Shown here: positions 8,270 to 17,257 of the stretch, one piece after another | Numbering within the stretch: position 1 is the stretch's first letter | How the letters are laid out: each line of letters begins with the position of its first letter | DNA from: DCFW01 sp963790715 | Lineage (GTDB): Bacteria > Bacteroidota > Bacteroidia > Bacteroidales > Bacteroidaceae | Length of the DNA: 64,000 nt | NCBI GenBank assembly: GCA_963790715.1 | Contig: CAWBPN010000018.1 | Location: 1,384,476-1,448,475, forward strand | Direction: 5' to 3' | Notes under the pieces: model-generated | Database searches by the model: none | What the model was told of the DNA's origin: nothing | Seen by the model: the letters and a program-made list of their open reading frames with translations, nothing else | Program-made: the position numbers and the translations under genes

Positions 8270-9751
8270 ATGAAAAATATAATTTTAAAATTAGGAATGA
8301 TTGTTTCAGTAGGAATGCTAGTAATCAGCTGTTCCGACCTTACTGAACTGCATGATGACCCTAACGAAACTTCCACGACTGTACCTCAGCTTATCTTAAC
8401 AACATTGGAAGAGGACGCGTTTGCTAACAATGTAAGTGAGTCTTCTGCATTAACCAACCGTTATATGGTTTTTTGTGAAACAAGTTCAGAAGATCAATAT
8501 TATACATGGCAGACAGGCTCATTAGGTTATTATGATGATATTAAGCAAGCGATGAAGATGAGTGATGAATCAGAAAGAATCGGAGACACAATATATAATA
8601 GTCTATCTAAATTTTTTAAATCATATTTTATTATAGAGATGACACAAGACTTCGGTGACCTTCCTTATTCACAAGTAGGAAAATTAGATGAAGGCATTAC
8701 AAAACCGGTATATGACAGTCAAAAATCAATTTATTTGAAGGTCTTAAATGATTTGAAATCGGCTTCGGATGCATTGGCTTCTAGTTCAGGTAGTATTTCT
8801 TCAGATAATGATGTCATTTACAGAGGTGATAAAACAAAGTGGAGAAAACTTATCGACAGTTATTACCTCAGAGTTCTAATGGATTTATCAAAGAAAACGA
8901 ATGATGCAGATTTGCAAATAATTCAAAGGTTTAACTCCATTGTAAATAATCCTTCACAGTATCCTATTTTTACTTCTAACAGCGATAATGGAGATATACA
9001 ATATTCAAGCCAGACAAGCAATCATTATCCGGGTTACTACAATAATGACTTGCAATGTGAGTATTATATGGAAAAGACTTTCGTTGACAGGTTAAAAAAC
9101 TTACAGGATCCTCGTTTGTTCAAGATGGCAAGCATGACGAATAAAGCTGTAGCTAACGGGCTATCCGAAACAGATTTCAATTCTTATAATGGAGCTTTGG
9201 GAAGTGCGCCGTTGGGTGATATTGAAGTTGCCGTATCTTCAGGTAATGTATCTATAATTAATTCGAGATACTTTCTTAATATAGCTGCAGAGCCGGGTGT
9301 ACTCATGAATTACTCGGAATTGGAGTTTATTCTGGCTGAAGCAAGCGAAAGAGGATGGATTACTGCCGGAAAGGCGGATAGCTATTATAAAGCCGGAATA
9401 ACGGCTTCAATGAATTTCTACAATATAACAGATGCCTCAACGATAAATAATTATATTAACCAGCCTGCAGTATCATTAACGAACGGAGATCCGATAGAGC
9501 AAATTATGATACAGAAACATATTTCCATGTTTATGAATACGGGATGGCAAATATTCTTCGACCAGAGAAGAACGGGGTATCCTGTTTATGATGTATCGGG
9601 AAGTGGTATCGGGAATAATGGATTAGTGCCACAACGTTGGATGTATCCTTCAAGCGAATATACACATAATAGCGATAATGTGAAATCGGCTGTCAAAAGC
9701 CAGTATAGCGGAAACGATAATATAAATGGAGTGATGTGGGTTTTAAAGTAA
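8270..9751 (+). CDS. SusD-like surface glycan-binding lipoprotein (partner of SusC 5146)
   Basis: 493 residues with a lipoprotein signal and lipobox Cys21 (LVISC). The N-terminal TPR-like part has the SusD-like pattern DPNETSTTVPQL, then TQDFGDLPYSQVGK and WRKLIDSYYLRVLMDLSK. Conserved later features are LMNYSELEFILAEASERGW and WQIFFDQRRTGYP near the C-terminus. It resembles the SusD-like_2 branch and caps its SusC in a pedal-bin transporter. It begins 10 nt after the SusC stop and is the last gene of that unit; a strong terminator hairpin follows at 9775. Substrate specificity cannot be read from the sequence. Confidence 0.92.
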   Translation: MKNIILKLGMIVSVGMLVISCSDLTELHDDPNETSTTVPQLILTTLEEDAFANNVSESSALTNRYMVFCETSSEDQYYTWQTGSLGYYDDIKQAMKMSDESERIGDTIYNSLSKFFKSYFIIEMTQDFGDLPYSQVGKLDEGITKPVYDSQKSIYLKVLNDLKSASDALASSSGSISSDNDVIYRGDKTKWRKLIDSYYLRVLMDLSKKTNDADLQIIQRFNSIVNNPSQYPIFTSNSDNGDIQYSSQTSNHYPGYYNNDLQCEYYMEKTFVDRLKNLQDPRLFKMASMTNKAVANGLSETDFNSYNGALGSAPLGDIEVAVSSGNVSIINSRYFLNIAAEPGVLMNYSELEFILAEASERGWITAGKADSYYKAGITASMNFYNITDASTINNYINQPAVSLTNGDPIEQIMIQKHISMFMNTGWQIFFDQRRTGYPVYDVSGSGIGNNGLVPQRWMYPSSEYTHNSDNVKSAVKSQYSGNDNINGVMWVLK

Positions 9752-9774
9752 TTTACAAAACCATTTATAATATT

Positions 9775-9811
9775 GAGGCTGTGTCACATATTAATGGCAC
9801 AGCCTCGTTTT
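9775..9811 (+). terminator. Terminator after SusC/SusD 1
   Basis: GAGGCTGTG pairs with CACAGCCTC (9775-9806) around a 14 nt loop, followed by GTTTT. It closes the unit at 5146-9751. Confidence 0.85.
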
Positions 9812-9815
9812 GTAA

Positions 9816-9885
9816 GACGGTTATTTCCAAGTATCTAAAAATGAATCCGGTCGATTTATTATAAAATCCAAAGTGTTGTTCTTTT
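9816..9885 (+). pseudogene. Shard of a FecR gene
   Basis: GACGGTTATTTCCAAGTATC and the next 50 bases match bases 3372-3431 of FecR copy 1 with scattered substitutions and small gaps. The implied peptide DGYFQVSKNES aligns to DGYFQVSKNKS. The 5' part of the gene and everything past about FecR residue 180 are missing. The shard is followed by the same terminator and esterase as the intact FecR, so it marks the left edge of a duplicated block. Confidence 0.75.
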
Positions 9886-9895
9886 GTATATTACA

Positions 9896-9938
9896 GGGTT
9901 ATACTTTTTATCATGAAAAAGGTATAACCTTGTTTTTT
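9896..9938 (+). terminator. Duplicated FecR-type terminator
   Basis: GGTTATACTTTTT pairs with AAAAAGGTATAACC, then TTGTTTTTT. It is a near-copy of the hairpin at 3893-3934. Confidence 0.75.
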
Positions 9939-9950
9939 ATAATATATTTT

Positions 9951-9975
9951 GGTATAATTCTGAATTTGCCTTGTC
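9951..9975 (+). promoter_or_regulatory. Two-box element, site 3
   Basis: GGTATAATT, 11 nt, TTGTC, 43 nt before the esterase ATG at 10019. It is a duplicate of site 1 with three substitutions in the 11 nt spacer. Confidence 0.65.
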
Positions 9976-10018
9976 TTTATATTCGAATTAATTTAAGAAG
10001 TTATATAAAAAATAAGTT

Positions 10019-10669
10019 ATGATGAAAAGGATTATATTCATATTTACATTGCTTTTTACCATTTGTGGTAGTAGTGTTTATGCTCAGCGAATACGTGTAG
10101 CTTGTGTCGGTAATAGTATTACATACGGTTGCGGTATTCCCGATCGTGAACATAAATGCTATCCGGTGGATTTAGGCAATTTATTAGGAAGTGGGTATGA
10201 CGTTAAGAATTTCGGAAATTCAGGCACTACATTATTAATGAAGGGTGATTATCCTTATATGAAGCAGCAGACATTTAAGGATGTTTTGGATTTTAATCCG
10301 GACATTGTAGTAATAAAATTAGGTACAAATGATTCAAAACCACAAAACTGGATATATAAGGAAGATTTTGAAAAGGATATGATAACTTTAGTAGACAGAT
10401 TTAAGTCGCTTCCGGCAAAACCGCGTATTATCTTATGTACTACTATTGCCGTATACAAATCACTTAGCGGAATTAATGATAGTATAGTACGTTATGGTGT
10501 AATGCCGGATGTAAAAGCTGTGGCTAAAAAAGAAAAGGTAGAATATCTTAACCTTTATCCTTTGTTAAAAGGTAAAAAAGCGGATTATGTAGACGGAGTT
10601 CATCCTAATGCAGCAGGTGCGTTACTAATTGCTGAAAGGGTCTATAGAAAGATTAAATATAGGAAATGA
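10019..10669 (+). CDS. Secreted SGNH/GDSL-family esterase (copy 2)
   Basis: 216 residues, nearly identical to copy 1 at 4014 with about 18 substitutions. The signal peptide, Ser33 in GNSITYG, the GTND block and Asp192/His195 in DGVHPN are all kept, so both copies should be active. The upstream block is duplicated too. After the gene the two loci differ. Here an EEP-family gene follows at 10736, whereas after copy 1 a deletion joins the esterase tail directly to the sequence that lies after that EEP gene. Role: glycan de-esterification, substrate unknown. Confidence 0.9.
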   Translation: MMKRIIFIFTLLFTICGSSVYAQRIRVACVGNSITYGCGIPDREHKCYPVDLGNLLGSGYDVKNFGNSGTTLLMKGDYPYMKQQTFKDVLDFNPDIVVIKLGTNDSKPQNWIYKEDFEKDMITLVDRFKSLPAKPRIILCTTIAVYKSLSGINDSIVRYGVMPDVKAVAKKEKVEYLNLYPLLKGKKADYVDGVHPNAAGALLIAERVYRKIKYRK

Positions 10670-10735
10670 AGTGGATAGTACAATTTATTCATTATTCCAT
10701 TAAAGAATAAGGCAAATAATGATATTATAAATAAT

Positions 10736-11662
10736 ATGAGAAAGCTGGAAGTAAAAAAAATAATTAGTTTAATTGTTCTGCTATTGTGTGTTACCGTAGG
10801 AATTACTGCAAAAGTACCGGTAAAGTATACAATGGCTACATATAACGTGCGCTATGCCAATCACGGTGATTCTATAAACGGCAACGGATGGGGACATCGT
10901 TGTCAAGTAATTTGTGATATGCTTAACTTTGAAGATGTTGATATTTTAGGTTGTCAAGAGGTGCTTGTGAATCAATTGCATGATATACTGAAAGGTTTGG
11001 GTGGATATTCATACATAGGTGTAGGGCGCGATGACGGAAAAGAAAGGGGAGAGTATTCTCCTATTTTTTATAAAACTGCAAAGTTCAAGTTGTTGAAGTC
11101 AGGTCATTTCTGGTTATCACCACATACAACATATCCGAATAAAGGATGGGACGCCGAGTGCAATCGCATTTGTACATGGGGATATTTTGAAGATATTCAA
11201 TCAAAAGCTACATTTTGGTATTTTAATCTTCACATGGACGATGCAGGCGTTATTGCCCGTCGTGAATCGGCTAAATTGGTTATTTCGAAGATTCGTGATA
11301 AGTGTAAAAATGCGCCATTCATCTTGACTGGAGATTTTAATGTGGATCAAACAGATGAAATATATACTATATTTACGAAATCCGGAATATTGAAAGATTC
11401 GTATGTATGTTCGAAACATCGTTTCGCAGAAAATGGTACATTTAATGACTTCAACTCAGATATTAAAACAGACAGTCGTATTGATCATATTTTTGTATCA
11501 CCCTCATTCAATGTTAATGGATATGCAATCCTAACAAATTGTTATTGGACTCCTGTAAAAGGAAAAATTGATGATCAAAAAGGTGCTAATGAAATAAAGT
11601 ATCAACGTCGTACGCCATCTGATCATTATCCTGTTGTAGTTCATTTGGAATTGAATCGTTAA
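10736..11662 (+). CDS. Secreted endonuclease/exonuclease/phosphatase-family hydrolase
   Basis: 308 residues with an N-terminal signal segment (about 8-25). EEP motifs run in order: MATYNVRYAN (about 33), DILGCQEV with the metal-binding Glu (about 70-77), GEYSPIFY, a NLHMDD block in place of the usual THLDH, LTGDFNVDQ (about 197), SRIDHIFVS and SDHYPVVVHLE. All metal and catalytic positions seem present. Secreted EEP enzymes recur in alpha-mannan loci of Bacteroides, where they are thought to act on phosphorylated mannan. A phosphodiesterase or phosphatase role on mannose-phosphate is an inference here. It lies 66 nt after esterase copy 2, probably co-transcribed from site 3. Confidence 0.87.
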   Translation: MRKLEVKKIISLIVLLLCVTVGITAKVPVKYTMATYNVRYANHGDSINGNGWGHRCQVICDMLNFEDVDILGCQEVLVNQLHDILKGLGGYSYIGVGRDDGKERGEYSPIFYKTAKFKLLKSGHFWLSPHTTYPNKGWDAECNRICTWGYFEDIQSKATFWYFNLHMDDAGVIARRESAKLVISKIRDKCKNAPFILTGDFNVDQTDEIYTIFTKSGILKDSYVCSKHRFAENGTFNDFNSDIKTDSRIDHIFVSPSFNVNGYAILTNCYWTPVKGKIDDQKGANEIKYQRRTPSDHYPVVVHLELNR

Positions 11663-11677
11663 GTTTATAATTATTAT

Positions 11678-11702
11678 GGTACAATTTGAAATTTGTCTTG
11701 TC
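11678..11702 (+). promoter_or_regulatory. Two-box element, site 4
   Basis: GGTACAATT, 11 nt, TTGTC, followed by TTTAT, 50 nt before the lipoprotein ATG at 11753. Flanks are shared with site 2. Confidence 0.65.
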
Positions 11703-11752
11703 TTTATGATATGTAAGAGGGGGAATAATATAATTAAAAATAATATAATGGA

Positions 11753-12814
11753 ATGAAAACAAAAAAAATCTTAGCGTTTATTCTGTGCATCCCAATTCTT
11801 ATGTCATGTAAGGGGGGCGATAATGCTGTTTCTGGGATTCCGGTAATAAAATGTGTCGTCTCTGCTGGCAGTAGCGATACAATTACTTCAGCTGCATATA
11901 ATGATTGGATTACCATAGTTGGTAATAATTTTGTAAATGTAAAGTCTATTTATGTTAATGATGTAGAGATTTCTCCACAAAAATTATATCTGACAAAAAA
12001 TGAAATAACTTTTCAAATTCCATCAACTACACCTGGTAAAGTGAATAATTTGATAACTATTCAAACTAATAGTGGAACAGCTACATTACCTTTTACCGTA
12101 ATTCTTCCGGCACCGATAGTTGTGCCTGATAGAGTAGCGTCATGGCTTTTTGATGATCCTTCGAATTTATTGAAAGCTAGCGTTGGACAGGATTTGAAAA
12201 CTGGTTGGAGAGAAAATGCTTCTGTAACACATATACCAAGTCCAAATGTTATGACAGGCTTTACCCCAATTAGCGGTCCGGATAATGATAATAAAGCATT
12301 AACTGTTGATAAAAGTTATTTTCTTGTTGCCAATCATGGAATAAGTCCAAATGGAGGAGGAACAAAAGTAAATGAATATACTTTAATGATTGATTTCAGA
12401 GCGCCTGTTTTAGGTACGTGGTACACTTTTATGCAAACAAATCCTGCAGATGATAGTGATGGTGATATATTTATCAATAAAACGGGAGGAATAGGCCGTG
12501 GTGTAACAGGCTATTCCAATAGTGGTATGGTTATTGCTAATACGTGGCAACGTCTTGTAGTCTCAGTTAAACTTGGTAGTAAGGGATGGATAAAATATTA
12601 TATAGACGGAAGTTTGGTATTAAATATAACGGATATGACTAATTTCCAAATCGATGATAATAGTTACTCTCTTGGACCTCAACTCCTTTTATTTGCAGAT
12701 AATGATGGAGATGATGCTAATATTGATGTCGCAGGAGTAGCAATGTGGAATGTTGCACTTAATGAAAGTCAAGTAGAAAAAATAGGAGAACTTGATGGTT
12801 GGACAATGAAATAG
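11753..12814 (+). CDS. Surface lipoprotein with IPT/TIG and LamG-like domains
   Basis: 353 residues; lipobox Cys19 (ILMSC). Residues about 27-115 form an IPT/TIG immunoglobulin-like fold (DWITIVGNNFVNVKSIYVND). Residues about 125-350 look like a concanavalin/LamG-type sandwich (VASWLFDDPSNLLKASVGQD, then WQRLVVSVKLG and IKYYIDGSLVLNITD, ending DVAGVAMWNVALNESQVEKI). Such proteins are surface glycan-binding proteins of SusC/SusD loci that catch polysaccharide outside the cell. Normally they follow a SusD gene. Here the gene stands alone behind its own two-box site, with a terminator-like hairpin downstream (12871). Glycan binding is inferred from fold and context. Confidence 0.75.
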   Translation: MKTKKILAFILCIPILMSCKGGDNAVSGIPVIKCVVSAGSSDTITSAAYNDWITIVGNNFVNVKSIYVNDVEISPQKLYLTKNEITFQIPSTTPGKVNNLITIQTNSGTATLPFTVILPAPIVVPDRVASWLFDDPSNLLKASVGQDLKTGWRENASVTHIPSPNVMTGFTPISGPDNDNKALTVDKSYFLVANHGISPNGGGTKVNEYTLMIDFRAPVLGTWYTFMQTNPADDSDGDIFINKTGGIGRGVTGYSNSGMVIANTWQRLVVSVKLGSKGWIKYYIDGSLVLNITDMTNFQIDDNSYSLGPQLLLFADNDGDDANIDVAGVAMWNVALNESQVEKIGELDGWTMK

Positions 12815-12870
12815 TTCATGCTATTAAATAAAAATTTAACCACTAATATATAGAAATAAAAATGTTTTGT

Positions 12871-12906
12871 CCGAGTTTGTAGATAATACTATGAACTCGG
12901 ATATTT
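12871..12906 (+). terminator. Hairpin terminator after the IPT/LamG lipoprotein
   Basis: CCGAGTT (12871-12877) pairs with AACTCGG (12894-12900), followed by ATATTTTTAT. Confidence 0.6.
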
Positions 12907-12936
12907 TTATGAAAATCGGTTTTATAATACATTTTT

Positions 12937-12961
12937 GGTACAATTTGAATTTTGTCTTGTC
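12937..12961 (+). promoter_or_regulatory. Two-box element, site 5
   Basis: GGTACAATT, 11 nt, TTGTC then TTTATA, 34 nt before the GH92 ATG at 12996. It is the likely promoter of the operon GH92 / SusE-like / GH76-like / SusC / SusD (12996-22524). Confidence 0.7.
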
Positions 12962-12995
12962 TTTATAGTCAGATAAATAATAGTAATATAATGTA

Positions 12996-15296
12996 ATGAA
13001 AAAGAATTCTATTTTTTTTGTTCTCATGTTCCTTGTATGTGCGAGTGCAGGATTAGCGCAAACACCGAAGAAGCTGACTTCTTATGTGGATCCTTTTATT
13101 GGCACGAATAGTGTGGATAATAATAGTCTTGGCGGAAGTAATTTCCCGGGAGCAACCTGTCCTTTTGGATTTGTACAATTGAGTCCGGACACTTACTACG
13201 AGATAGGAGATCCGGCCAGTGGCTACAATTATCAATGCAATACTATTTTTGGATTTTCTCATAACCATCTTAGTGGTACAGGAGTATCGGATTTGTTTGA
13301 TGTAATGATGATGCCCGGTACAGGGAAAATAAGATTTGAACCGGGAGAAAACGGCAAGCCTGGAAGTGGTTTTTTATCTTCTTTTTCTCATAAAGAAGAA
13401 TGGGCAACGCCTGGATATTACAAGGTGTTGCTAAAAGATTACAACGTTATGGCCGAACTTACGGCTACCGAACATTGTGGCATGCACAGATATACAGCAT
13501 CATCACAGGACAGTATGCATGTGATGATAGATATGTTTCATTCTAGAGAAAAGGGGAAAAATGGAAGAAATTGCCACATTATCGGAGCTTCGATAAGAAT
13601 ACTTGATAACAGACATATTTGTGGATATAGAGTTATAACCGGTTGGGCAAGAATGAGAAAAGTCTATTTTTACGCTGAATTTTCCGAACCGTTTGTCAAA
13701 AATTATTTTTATGACGGACATAATGCAATAGAAGGAATACCTTTCTTGAATGGAGGTTTGGTAAGAGGAGCTTTTTGTTTTGCACCGTCATCAACTCCAC
13801 TTACGGTAAAAGTAGGTATTTCATCAGTAAGTGTTGATGGCGCGAAAAATAATTTTGAATCTGAAATAAAGAATAAAACTTTCGATGAAGTGGCAGAAGC
13901 TGCTAATGAAGAATGGGAGAAGAAATTATCAATAGCAAAGGTTGAAGGAAGCGAGAGCCAAAAGAGAATATTTTATACAGGCTTGTATCATGCTTTTACC
14001 CAACCGAACAATACGGCTGATGTAGACGGATTGTATCAAGCACCGGACATGACAATAAAGAAAGCTGAAACAGGCAAACAATATTCAACTTTCTCTTTAT
14101 GGGATACATATCGTGCTGCCAATCCTATGTATGCATTATTATGCCCTACACTTGAAGGGGCTTTTGTGAATAGTATGATTCGCCAATCTCAAGTTTATGG
14201 CTTTCTACCTATTTGGCAACTGTGGAATGATGAAAATTACTGTATGATAGGTAATCATGCCATACCTATTGTTGTAGATGCTGTATTAAAGAAATTGCCC
14301 GGAGTAGACCCTGAAAAAGCATATAAAGAGGTAAGAGCCTCTGCGTCTGTTGATCATGCCAATTCTCCTTTTCATATTTATGATAAGTATGGGTATATGC
14401 CTGAGGATAAGCAACATGAGTCTGTCTCTTTTACATTGGAAACCTGTTTTGATGATTGGTGCGTAGCAGAGTTGGCCAAATATCTTGGTAAGGAAACAGA
14501 TTATGAGTATTTTAAGAAGCGTTCTGAATATTACCGTAATTTATTTGATAAATCTACAGGCTTTTTCCGTGGGAAGAACAGTGACGGTAAATGGTTAAGT
14601 CCGTTTGATCCTCTAAAATATGAAGAGAACGGAGCTTATCCGTATACTGAAGCAAATGCATGGCAATACTTATGGTATGTTCCGGAGAATGTCCCCGATC
14701 TTGTTAACTTACTTGGAGGGAAAGAATCATTTTCTAAAAAGTTAGATACTTTCTTTTCTTTGACAGATAAGCCAGGGCATAAGAATGGCAATGCCTCCGG
14801 TTTCATAGGTCAATATGCACACGGAAATGAACCAAGTCATCAAATTACATATATGTATGATTTCGTTGGACAACCATGGAAGACACAAGCATTGGTGGAA
14901 AAAGTGTTGAAAGAGCTATATAGTGATCACCCATCCGGTTATTGTGGAAATGAAGATTGTGGCCAAATGTCTGCATGGTATATTTTCAGTTCAATGGGAT
15001 TTTATCCTTTTAATCCTTCAAATGGTGTTTATACAATAGGTACTCCCGTATTGAAATCCGCACAAATCAATTTTGAAAGTGGTAAAACTTTCAAGATGAC
15101 GGCAAATGGCGTATCGGATAAAAATATATACATACAATCAGTTAAGTTGAATGGCAAAGCTTATAACAAAACTTATTTATTATTCAATGATATTGAAAAT
15201 GGAGGAAGTCTTGAATTTAATATGGGCCCAAAACCAAATAAGAAATGGGGCACAGCACATGATTCAGCTCCGATAAGCGGGTCTTATGGTTTATAA
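12996..15296 (+). CDS. GH92 family alpha-mannosidase (1)
   Basis: 766 residues, the usual GH92 length. The signal peptide ends about residue 22 (AGLAQ). The N-terminal beta-sandwich begins at KLTSYVDPFIGTN. The (alpha/alpha)6 barrel carries the family hallmarks STFSLWDTYRAANPMY, IGQYAHGNEPSHQITYMYDF (about 605-622, with the acid Glu in GNEPSH) and GNEDCGQMSAWYIFSSMGFY (about 650, with the Asp of the base pair). GH92 enzymes are Ca2+-dependent exo-alpha-mannosidases that trim alpha-1,2/1,3/1,4/1,6-linked mannose. A soluble periplasmic signal is present rather than a lipobox. Fragments of close relatives lie at 4728 and 35476. First gene of a five-gene operon. Confidence 0.96.
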   Translation: MKKNSIFFVLMFLVCASAGLAQTPKKLTSYVDPFIGTNSVDNNSLGGSNFPGATCPFGFVQLSPDTYYEIGDPASGYNYQCNTIFGFSHNHLSGTGVSDLFDVMMMPGTGKIRFEPGENGKPGSGFLSSFSHKEEWATPGYYKVLLKDYNVMAELTATEHCGMHRYTASSQDSMHVMIDMFHSREKGKNGRNCHIIGASIRILDNRHICGYRVITGWARMRKVYFYAEFSEPFVKNYFYDGHNAIEGIPFLNGGLVRGAFCFAPSSTPLTVKVGISSVSVDGAKNNFESEIKNKTFDEVAEAANEEWEKKLSIAKVEGSESQKRIFYTGLYHAFTQPNNTADVDGLYQAPDMTIKKAETGKQYSTFSLWDTYRAANPMYALLCPTLEGAFVNSMIRQSQVYGFLPIWQLWNDENYCMIGNHAIPIVVDAVLKKLPGVDPEKAYKEVRASASVDHANSPFHIYDKYGYMPEDKQHESVSFTLETCFDDWCVAELAKYLGKETDYEYFKKRSEYYRNLFDKSTGFFRGKNSDGKWLSPFDPLKYEENGAYPYTEANAWQYLWYVPENVPDLVNLLGGKESFSKKLDTFFSLTDKPGHKNGNASGFIGQYAHGNEPSHQITYMYDFVGQPWKTQALVEKVLKELYSDHPSGYCGNEDCGQMSAWYIFSSMGFYPFNPSNGVYTIGTPVLKSAQINFESGKTFKMTANGVSDKNIYIQSVKLNGKAYNKTYLLFNDIENGGSLEFNMGPKPNKKWGTAHDSAPISGSYGL

Positions 15297-15330
15297 ATGA
15301 CTTTAATAAATTAAAATAATATATAATGGT

Positions 15331-15852
15331 ATGAAGAAACGAACATTAATTAATGCGTTTTTTGTGTGTATGCTGTTGCCATGCATGATGTCATGTGAGC
15401 AGGATCCATTAAATTGGAAAAACAAGTTAGCTTATAAAAAAGATTTTGAAGCGGTTTATACACCAACGGCGGTTCAAACTCTGCTTTCTTTTGCTAACAA
15501 TGAAACTATTGATTTGTCCATAACAGGTAATGACACTTTGAAGTGGAAAGCGTCTGTACTTCCAAAAGGAAGTGCTATGGTTGTTAGGTATGAAGTCCTT
15601 TTAGACAGTTGTGATAATAACTTTAATAAAACAGATAATGGATTATTGGGTGTTATAACTTCTGGCAATGAGGGAATTGATACAACTCTTGTAATAAGTT
15701 CAAGCGCTTTAGTTAGTATCGCTTCTAATGCTGGATTTAATGAAGGTATTAAAACTCTCAGCTGGAAAGTAAGAGCTTATTGTGGACTTGATAATAGTAT
15801 CAGCAAGGTTACCGGTCATTTTAAATTGTCAGTGCCTGCTTCTTCGAATTAA
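15331..15852 (+). CDS. SusE-like surface lipoprotein (single N-terminal domain)
   Basis: 173 residues; lipobox Cys22 (CMMSC). The rest is one SusE/SusF-type immunoglobulin-like domain: LSITGNDTLKWKASVLPKGS, then VRYEVLLDSCDNNF and SWKVRAYCGLDNSISKVTGH. Full SusE/SusF proteins carry further carbohydrate-binding modules; this one stops after the first domain. It may act as a small surface glycan-binding or scaffold protein. It sits 34 nt after GH92 and 47 nt before the GH76-like gene, in the same operon. Confidence 0.7.
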   Translation: MKKRTLINAFFVCMLLPCMMSCEQDPLNWKNKLAYKKDFEAVYTPTAVQTLLSFANNETIDLSITGNDTLKWKASVLPKGSAMVVRYEVLLDSCDNNFNKTDNGLLGVITSGNEGIDTTLVISSSALVSIASNAGFNEGIKTLSWKVRAYCGLDNSISKVTGHFKLSVPASSN

Positions 15853-15899
15853 GGTGTATTTTATACAATATTTGATTATTCATTTTAGTGATTATGTTT

Positions 15900-17228
15900 A
15901 TGAAAAACAGATGGTTAATTATTCTTCTTATTCTGTCAGGCACGATTTCTTCCTGCTCTGACAAAAGTATATATGATAAATATAATGGGAGTACAAGTCT
16001 GACTCAAAATTTGGTTGTGAAATGGGATACAATTGCAAATAAAAGTTCGCAAGCTTTATGTCAACATTTTTTACCGAATGGAACTCCTTATTTCGGTTCT
16101 GAAATATGGTGGAATTTGAAAAGTTCTGATCCTACTGTGCAAAAACAGGAAAATTTTACGCAAGGTACTATGAGTCTATGGAGCCAAAGTCAGGCTATAG
16201 ATGTTATGATTGCTGCGTACAAGCGAAGTAAAGATCAAAAATTTTTAGATGAAGCAAATATCGCAGTTTCAGGAATATATCAAGCTAATGGTAGTTTCGT
16301 TAATTCTTCTTTTCGCGATTCTGAATGTATGATAAATACATTATTGGATCTTTATGATGTCGTATCAGACAAAAGTGCGAAAGATAAATATTGGGAGGCT
16401 GCTACTTCTTTTTATAAGCAATTGGAAATAGCTACAGTAGTTAATGATTCAAGAAGCAAAAGTACTTATACAAATGGCTTAGATGGCATTCCTGTTTCAT
16501 CATCGAATACTATGACACTATCTACGCTCTCAAATGCTCCGGCGGTGATTATGGCAGTTAAAATGTATAAGATAGCTAAAGAAAGAAATGAGAGTGCGGA
16601 TAATTATCTCCAGTTTGCCCAAAATGTGTATTCCTATTGTTCTGGAAATTTGTTTGAAAATGGAGGATTAGTTTATAATTCTATATCTAATAATAATATA
16701 GATAATACTTTTTATACAAGCAATGAGGGGTATATGATAGGCGCTGCTGTAGCATTGTATAATATTACTAAGGATTCAACAAAAATAAGTTCGGCTTGCT
16801 CTTTTGCAAATTATGTATCAAAAGGCATTTATACAGGACGTCCAGTATGGGATACTCAATATCCTGTTCTTTTACCTGATATTAATTCAAATACATTAGT
16901 TGGTTCGGTGGATAGGTCTATCTTGATGTACAGAGGAATATTTTTCAGATATTTGGTTGATCTAATTGATGTTACCAATACTAATATATCTGCGGATAAG
17001 AAGGAATTATATAAACTAACTCTTACAAATAATGCCGAAACTTTATGGACTTATGGTCAAATACCAGGCAAGGCATTATGGGGATCACAGTGGTATGAAC
17101 CTCCTTATAAAGGAGAATATGTATCAACTACTAGTCTATCTGACCCGTATATATCAAAGGAAGTAATTCCTCTTGAATCACAAATTGCGGGAGCATTTTT
17201 ATTTGAGATGAAAGCATTGTTAAATTAA
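15900..17228 (+). CDS. GH76-like lipoprotein (endo-alpha-1,6-mannanase family), atypical active site
   Basis: 442 residues from ATG 15900 (GTG 15888 and ATG 15894 also lie in frame). Lipobox Cys19 (ISSC). The fold is an (alpha/alpha)6 barrel in the GH76 pattern: TQGTMSLWSQSQAIDVMIAA, then TLSNAPAVIMAVKMYKIAKE, a Y-C-G-N-L-F-E-NGGLVYNS block and NEGYMIGAAVALYNITKDS. GH76 enzymes cut the alpha-1,6 backbone of fungal mannan using two adjacent Asp residues in a DDE context. At the matching place this protein reads RDSE (Asp140-Ser141-Glu142), so the second Asp appears to be Ser. It could be a binding protein or use another acid. The call as a GH76 relative is fairly firm; activity is uncertain. 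Located between the SusE-like and SusC genes. Confidence 0.75.
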   Translation: MKNRWLIILLILSGTISSCSDKSIYDKYNGSTSLTQNLVVKWDTIANKSSQALCQHFLPNGTPYFGSEIWWNLKSSDPTVQKQENFTQGTMSLWSQSQAIDVMIAAYKRSKDQKFLDEANIAVSGIYQANGSFVNSSFRDSECMINTLLDLYDVVSDKSAKDKYWEAATSFYKQLEIATVVNDSRSKSTYTNGLDGIPVSSSNTMTLSTLSNAPAVIMAVKMYKIAKERNESADNYLQFAQNVYSYCSGNLFENGGLVYNSISNNNIDNTFYTSNEGYMIGAAVALYNITKDSTKISSACSFANYVSKGIYTGRPVWDTQYPVLLPDINSNTLVGSVDRSILMYRGIFFRYLVDLIDVTNTNISADKKELYKLTLTNNAETLWTYGQIPGKALWGSQWYEPPYKGEYVSTTSLSDPYISKEVIPLESQIAGAFLFEMKALLN

Positions 17229-17257
17229 ATTCATAAATGTTTATAAAATCTTACTGT

